Assembly (NCBI GenBank): GCA_041639705.1
Contig: JBEQBT010000068.1
Coordinates: 1 to 14,208, forward strand
DNA from: JARDZI01 sp041639705
GTDB lineage: Bacteria; Bacillota; Clostridia; Clostridiales; Caloramatoraceae
Direction of reading: 5' to 3'
Length of the DNA stretch: 14,208 bases
A program made the position numbers and the translations under genes. The notes beneath the pieces were generated by a model that ran no database searches, was not told the origin of the DNA, and saw only the letters and a list, made by a program, of their open reading frames with translations. Below are positions 13,165-14,208 of the stretch, in pieces. Numbering within the stretch: the first letter of the stretch is position 1; every line of letters begins with the position of its first letter.

Positions 13165-13599
13165 TTATATTCCATATTGAACAAAACCAATAATTGCTAA
13201 ACTTATAAACAATATTATAATAATGACAGATAGTATTTCTAATCCTGTTGTTACCCAGCACCATATCTTGGCATTCTTTGAAGACTTAACTGCACCATCA
13301 TAATCCCCAGTTCTTAGCTTTGAATCTACCTGAGTGGAGAACACTATTGCAACAATTCCTGTAGCTATAGCAAATACATTGAAAAAAAGTACTGATAAAA
13401 CGGTTACAATTATTGACCAAACGAGATAATTTGGTACCTTATCGTAATTTGTAATTGGTATATTGCTGTAATTTGTATCATTAGGTGTAGTGATAGGTTT
13501 TTGTGAAGCTTCTGGACTCATCGCTCTTAGACTATTTCCACAAGATGTGCAAAACTCTGCATTATCTTCATTTTGTATTCCACATTTTGAACAATACAT
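13165..13599 (-). CDS. zinc-ribbon CD225/dispanin-like membrane protein
   Basis: The protein has 144 residues. An N-terminal zinc ribbon with four cysteines (C3, C6, C17, C20; CSKCG...FCTSCGN) is followed by a flexible Pro/Thr/Asn-rich linker (about 25-55). A two-helix membrane domain follows: first helix about 58-88 (VPNYLVWSIIVTVLSVLFFN...), second about 108-140. Between them lies VDSKLRTGDYDGAVKSSKNAKIW, matching the CD225/dispanin 'FSxxVxSxxxxGDxxGAxxxSxxAKxW' signature (PF04505). Such proteins are small membrane proteins of unknown bacterial function; their animal relatives (IFITM) alter membrane curvature and fusion. AGGAGG (13611-13606) is 6 bases before the ATG. It stands alone, convergent with the SGNH hydrolase gene. 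No catalytic function is expected. Confidence 0.85.
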   Translation of the reverse strand: MYCSKCGIQNEDNAEFCTSCGNSLRAMSPEASQKPITTPNDTNYSNIPITNYDKVPNYLVWSIIVTVLSVLFFNVFAIATGIVAIVFSTQVDSKLRTGDYDGAVKSSKNAKIWCWVTTGLEILSVIIIILFISLAIIGFVQYGI

Positions 13600-13776
13600 A
13601 TTATTCCTCCTAACAAATTAATATTACAGTGTATTGATTAATTATATATATTATATAGGTCTCTTAGTATATATAATATATTCTACATTATATTTGATAA
13701 AAAGTTAATATAATATTTATATTATATTAGCTAGGATTGCAATTAAAGCATATTCTACCACCCTATCACTGTCATT

Positions 13777-13848
13777 TGTCATCCTGAACGTAGTGAAGGA
13801 TCTTTCCCCAAGATGCCTATAAGATCCTTCACTACGTTCAGGATGACA
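13777..13848. repeat. dispersed palindromic repeat copy 3, perfect 28-bp arms
   Basis: The arms 13777-13804 and 13821-13848 pair without a mismatch around a 16-base loop; the core reads GTCATCCTGAACGTAGTGAA. Unlike copies 1 and 2, it lacks the CATAAATTTTTATG flank, so it is the bare core form. It lies upstream of the zinc-ribbon gene and downstream of the glyA terminator. Confidence 0.85.
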
Positions 13849-13931
13849 TAGGATTATAACAGACTAGTTCTTCATATTAATGGCAAGGATGCTGGTCTCA
13901 GGATGGCAATGAATTCAACTTTATCAAATTT

Positions 13932-13963
13932 AAAGGTGTATATCCCGAAGGATATACACCTTT
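13932..13963 (-). terminator. glyA terminator with a UUCG tetraloop
   Basis: A 13-bp perfect stem (13932-13944 / 13951-13963) closes a loop that on the - strand reads CTTCGG, i.e. the very stable C(UUCG)G tetraloop, followed by TTTAAATTT. It begins 3 bases after the glyA stop. The tetraloop orientation shows it is meant for the - strand transcript. Confidence 0.85.
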
Positions 13964-13966
13964 TAA

Positions 13967-14208
13967 CTATTTATATAAGCTAAAGCTATCACACAATTTT
14001 TTAACTCTATTCTTTGCTGGAGTTAAATCGTTTTCTTTGTTTTCTATTGTCCAGTTGATAATGTCTGCAATTTCAACCATTTCATCTGTTCCAAATCCTC
14101 TTGTAGTAACTGCTGCAGTTCCAATTCTTACTCCACTTGTAATAAATGGGCTCTGTGTTTCAAATGGAACTGTGTTCTTGTTAACTGTAATACCTATTTC
14201 GTCTAACA
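13967..14208 (-). CDS. glyA: serine hydroxymethyltransferase, C-terminal fragment
   Basis: The last 79 complete codons of a - strand gene whose 5' part lies beyond the window. The translation LDEIGITVNKNTVPFE... with FITSGVRIGTAAVTTRGFGTDEM (19-41 of the fragment) is the highly conserved C-terminal region of GlyA: 'SGxRxGTPAxTTRGF', including the Arg that binds the substrate carboxylate. The usual P of GTPA is A here. The enzyme is PLP- and tetrahydrofolate-dependent and interconverts serine and glycine, supplying one-carbon units in the cytosol. The end (DLTPAKNRVKKLCDSFSLYK, TAG stop) is normal in length, so only the window edge truncates it. A UUCG-capped terminator follows immediately, making this the last gene of its unit. 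Confidence 0.95.
   Translation of the reverse strand, partial: LDEIGITVNKNTVPFETQSPFITSGVRIGTAAVTTRGFGTDEMVEIADIINWTIENKENDLTPAKNRVKKLCDSFSLYK

Larger units (their letters stand above)
13600..13966. other. AT-rich intergenic region with repeat copy 3 and glyA terminator
   Basis: Positions 13620-13735 are almost pure A/T with many TATA-like strings; they presumably include the promoter of the zinc-ribbon gene, but no single -35/-10 pair stands out. Repeat copy 3 (13777-13848) and the glyA terminator (13932-13963) fill the rest. No gene is seen. Confidence 0.5.

Noticed and set aside
11803..13848. The three similar palindromes as a CRISPR array
   Set aside because: Copies are about 0.8-1.2 kb apart with genes between them, of differing length, and each is itself a full palindrome; no regular spacer pattern.

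Overview
This is AT-rich DNA with strong AAGGAG-type ribosome binding sites, frequent TTG/GTG/ATG start ambiguity and Firmicutes-type proteins: a DacF-like carboxypeptidase with a basic tail, DegV, HD-GYP and glyA. It looks like a chromosomal segment of a Clostridium-like anaerobic Firmicute. This is inferred from gene content and base use; no marker gene names a species.

Layout. Positions 1-236 hold the C-terminal end of a Tn554-type TnpC. Two genes follow on the + strand: a small secreted protein (533-982) and a lipoprotein (1035-1550), which may be cargo of that element or its chromosomal border. From 1824 to about 10250 everything real runs on the - strand: a small membrane protein; a D,D-carboxypeptidase coupled to a GNAT acetyltransferase; a DedA-type membrane protein with a PAP2-type lipid phosphatase whose 5' end carries an apparent frameshift; a nicotinamidase-like cysteine hydrolase; a DegV fatty-acid-binding protein; and a type III PLP decarboxylase tightly coupled to a Rossmann-fold (DUF364-like) protein. 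On the + strand follow an HD-GYP c-di-GMP phosphodiesterase (10575-11681) and an SGNH hydrolase (12200-12934). On the - strand at the right end are a zinc-ribbon CD225/dispanin-like membrane protein and the C-terminal end of serine hydroxymethyltransferase (glyA).

How genes may work together. Dac, DedA and PAP2 all concern the cell envelope (peptidoglycan trimming and, by inference, polyprenyl-phosphate handling). DegV binds fatty acids, and its promoter carries a dyad resembling a FapR operator. The SGNH hydrolase promoter carries a full match to a CcpA cre site between -35 and -10. The decarboxylase/DUF364 pair looks like a small-molecule pathway, perhaps related to metal-binding compounds.

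Repeats. Three long perfect or near-perfect inverted repeats of the dispersed 'GTCAT(T/C)CTGAACGTAGTGAAG' type lie within about 2 kb (11803-13848), two of them inside a larger MITE-like unit. A related solo arm lies at 4534-4569. No CRISPR array, tRNA or rRNA was seen. No wholly new defence or mobile system is evident. The items most worth following are the PAP2 frameshift, the two operator-bearing promoters, the DedA protein lacking the usual arginines, and the decarboxylase pair.
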